Shown here: positions 5,473-6,051 of the stretch, in pieces | Numbering within the stretch: position 1 is the first letter of the stretch | Layout: each line of letters begins with the position of its first letter | The notes under the pieces: generated by a model | Seen by the model: the letters and a program-made list of their open reading frames with translations, nothing else | Database searches by the model: none | Told to the model about the DNA's origin: nothing | Origin: Actinomycetes bacterium | GTDB lineage: Bacteria > Actinomycetota > Actinomycetes > JAHEKZ01 | Direction of reading: 5' to 3' | Length of the DNA stretch: 6,051 bases | NCBI GenBank assembly: GCA_027117675.1 | Contig: JAJAYM010000241.1 | Location: 1-6,051 of the forward strand | Translations under genes and position numbers: made by a program

Positions 5473-6051
5473 GATGCCCCACCGGGGAGCGCGATCGAAA
5501 CTGAGTCCAGCGTAGCGCGTAGTCGTCGGACAACGGTCTCCTTCAGGTCGTCAGGTGCCATCACCTTCACAGCAGACCCGAACGCACAGACGACCGACGC
5601 CATCTGTTCGGTGTCCTCGAACGGCACGTCGAGGACCGTTCCCTCGGCCCCTTCGCTCACGAGCGACCCCTGACGACGCAGCGGCACCGCCCGACCGTTG
5701 CTCACCAAGAGCCGAGCCGTTCGGCTGGTAGCGGGTTGGGCCAGCATCCGGACCGACGCGTTGATGTCGACGCCCTCTGGTACCACGACAGAACCGGCTG
5801 GGCCCTCCATCGCCACATCTCCGCTGATGCGGGACAACCGGAACACCCGGGTCGCCGCCCGATCCTCGTCGCGCCCCACGACGTACCACCGGCCATGCCA
5901 GGAGACCAGCCCCCATGGTTCTAGGCGCCGTCGCACCGCGGCGGCGGCGCCGCGGGGGTAGTGGCAGCGCCCCGTGCGGGGGTCCAGGGCCGCCGCCCCA
6001 ACCGCGCCGCATGCGGGCGAAGCCGCGGCGCCCCGCGGCGGAAACACCGCC
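5469..6051 (-). CDS. pafB: WYL-domain transcriptional activator PafB, 5' end cut by window edge
   Basis: Partner of PafC in the DNA-damage response activator. The frame is open from the right edge to the TGA at 5469-5471 (193 codons), so the start and the N-terminal winged helix-turn-helix lie outside; about 330 residues would be expected in all. Visible are the second half of the WYL domain, with RRLEPWGL, HGRWYVVGRD (W and Y codons at 5883-5888) and ATRVFRLSRI (about 5826-5852), then GPAGSVVVPEGVD and the C-terminal extension. LEPWG, RWYxVG and ATRVFRLSRI agree closely with M. tuberculosis PafB from memory. A GTG at 6047 is an internal valine, not a start. The first 30 or so codons at the edge are extremely Ala/Arg/Pro-rich and match the family less clearly. 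PafA should lie further right. Confidence 0.9.
   Translation of the reverse strand, partial: AVFPPRGAAASPACGAVGAAALDPRTGRCHYPRGAAAAVRRRLEPWGLVSWHGRWYVVGRDEDRAATRVFRLSRISGDVAMEGPAGSVVVPEGVDINASVRMLAQPATSRTARLLVSNGRAVPLRRQGSLVSEGAEGTVLDVPFEDTEQMASVVCAFGSAVKVMAPDDLKETVVRRLRATLDSVSIALPGGAS

Noticed and set aside
5551..6012. Minus-strand 153-codon open frame rich in Gly and Arg
   Set aside because: It is another frame of pafB; the pafB frame holds the WYL motifs.

Overview
The window carries a block of minus-strand genes from an actinomycete (Actinomycetota). Three things point there: the high-GC coding sequence (roughly 60-65% by eye), the gene content, and the order pafB - pafC - tatA - tatC - helY, which matches the neighbourhood known from Mycobacterium (Rv2096c-Rv2092c region). 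The genus cannot be fixed from the window. A small zinc-ribbon gene sits between pafC and tatA, which Mycobacterium tuberculosis does not have at this place. At least two TTA leucine codons in helY argue mildly against Streptomyces.

Layout in transcription order, right edge to left edge, all on the minus strand. (1) The 3' two-thirds or so of pafB, cut by the right edge. (2) pafC, complete, overlapping the pafB stop by 4 nt. (3) An 87-nt gap with a palindrome and a hairpin that reaches the next ribosome binding site. (4) A 108-aa four-cysteine zinc-ribbon protein of unknown function. (5) A 140-nt gap with an imperfect inverted repeat and a 9-bp direct repeat. (6) tatA. (7) tatC, 32 nt later, with a GTG start. 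(8) A 71-nt gap with a 16-bp tandem duplication that includes the tatC stop. (9) helY, a Ski2/Mtr4-like DExH helicase, open for 882 codons to the left edge and lacking only about 30 C-terminal residues. No convincing plus-strand gene, RNA gene, CRISPR array, mobile element or origin is visible.

How the genes work together. PafB and PafC are paired WYL-domain transcription activators of the LexA-independent DNA-damage response in mycobacteria, and their 4-nt overlap suits a protein pair made together. TatA and TatC are the pore-forming and receptor subunits of twin-arginine protein export; no tatB is present, and in actinomycetes it usually lies elsewhere. HelY is a predicted RNA helicase. The set is a conserved neighbourhood rather than one obvious pathway. 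I see no strong evidence for a previously undescribed system. The best leads are the uncharacterised zinc-ribbon protein, with the hairpin in its leader, and the small repeats in the intergenic gaps.
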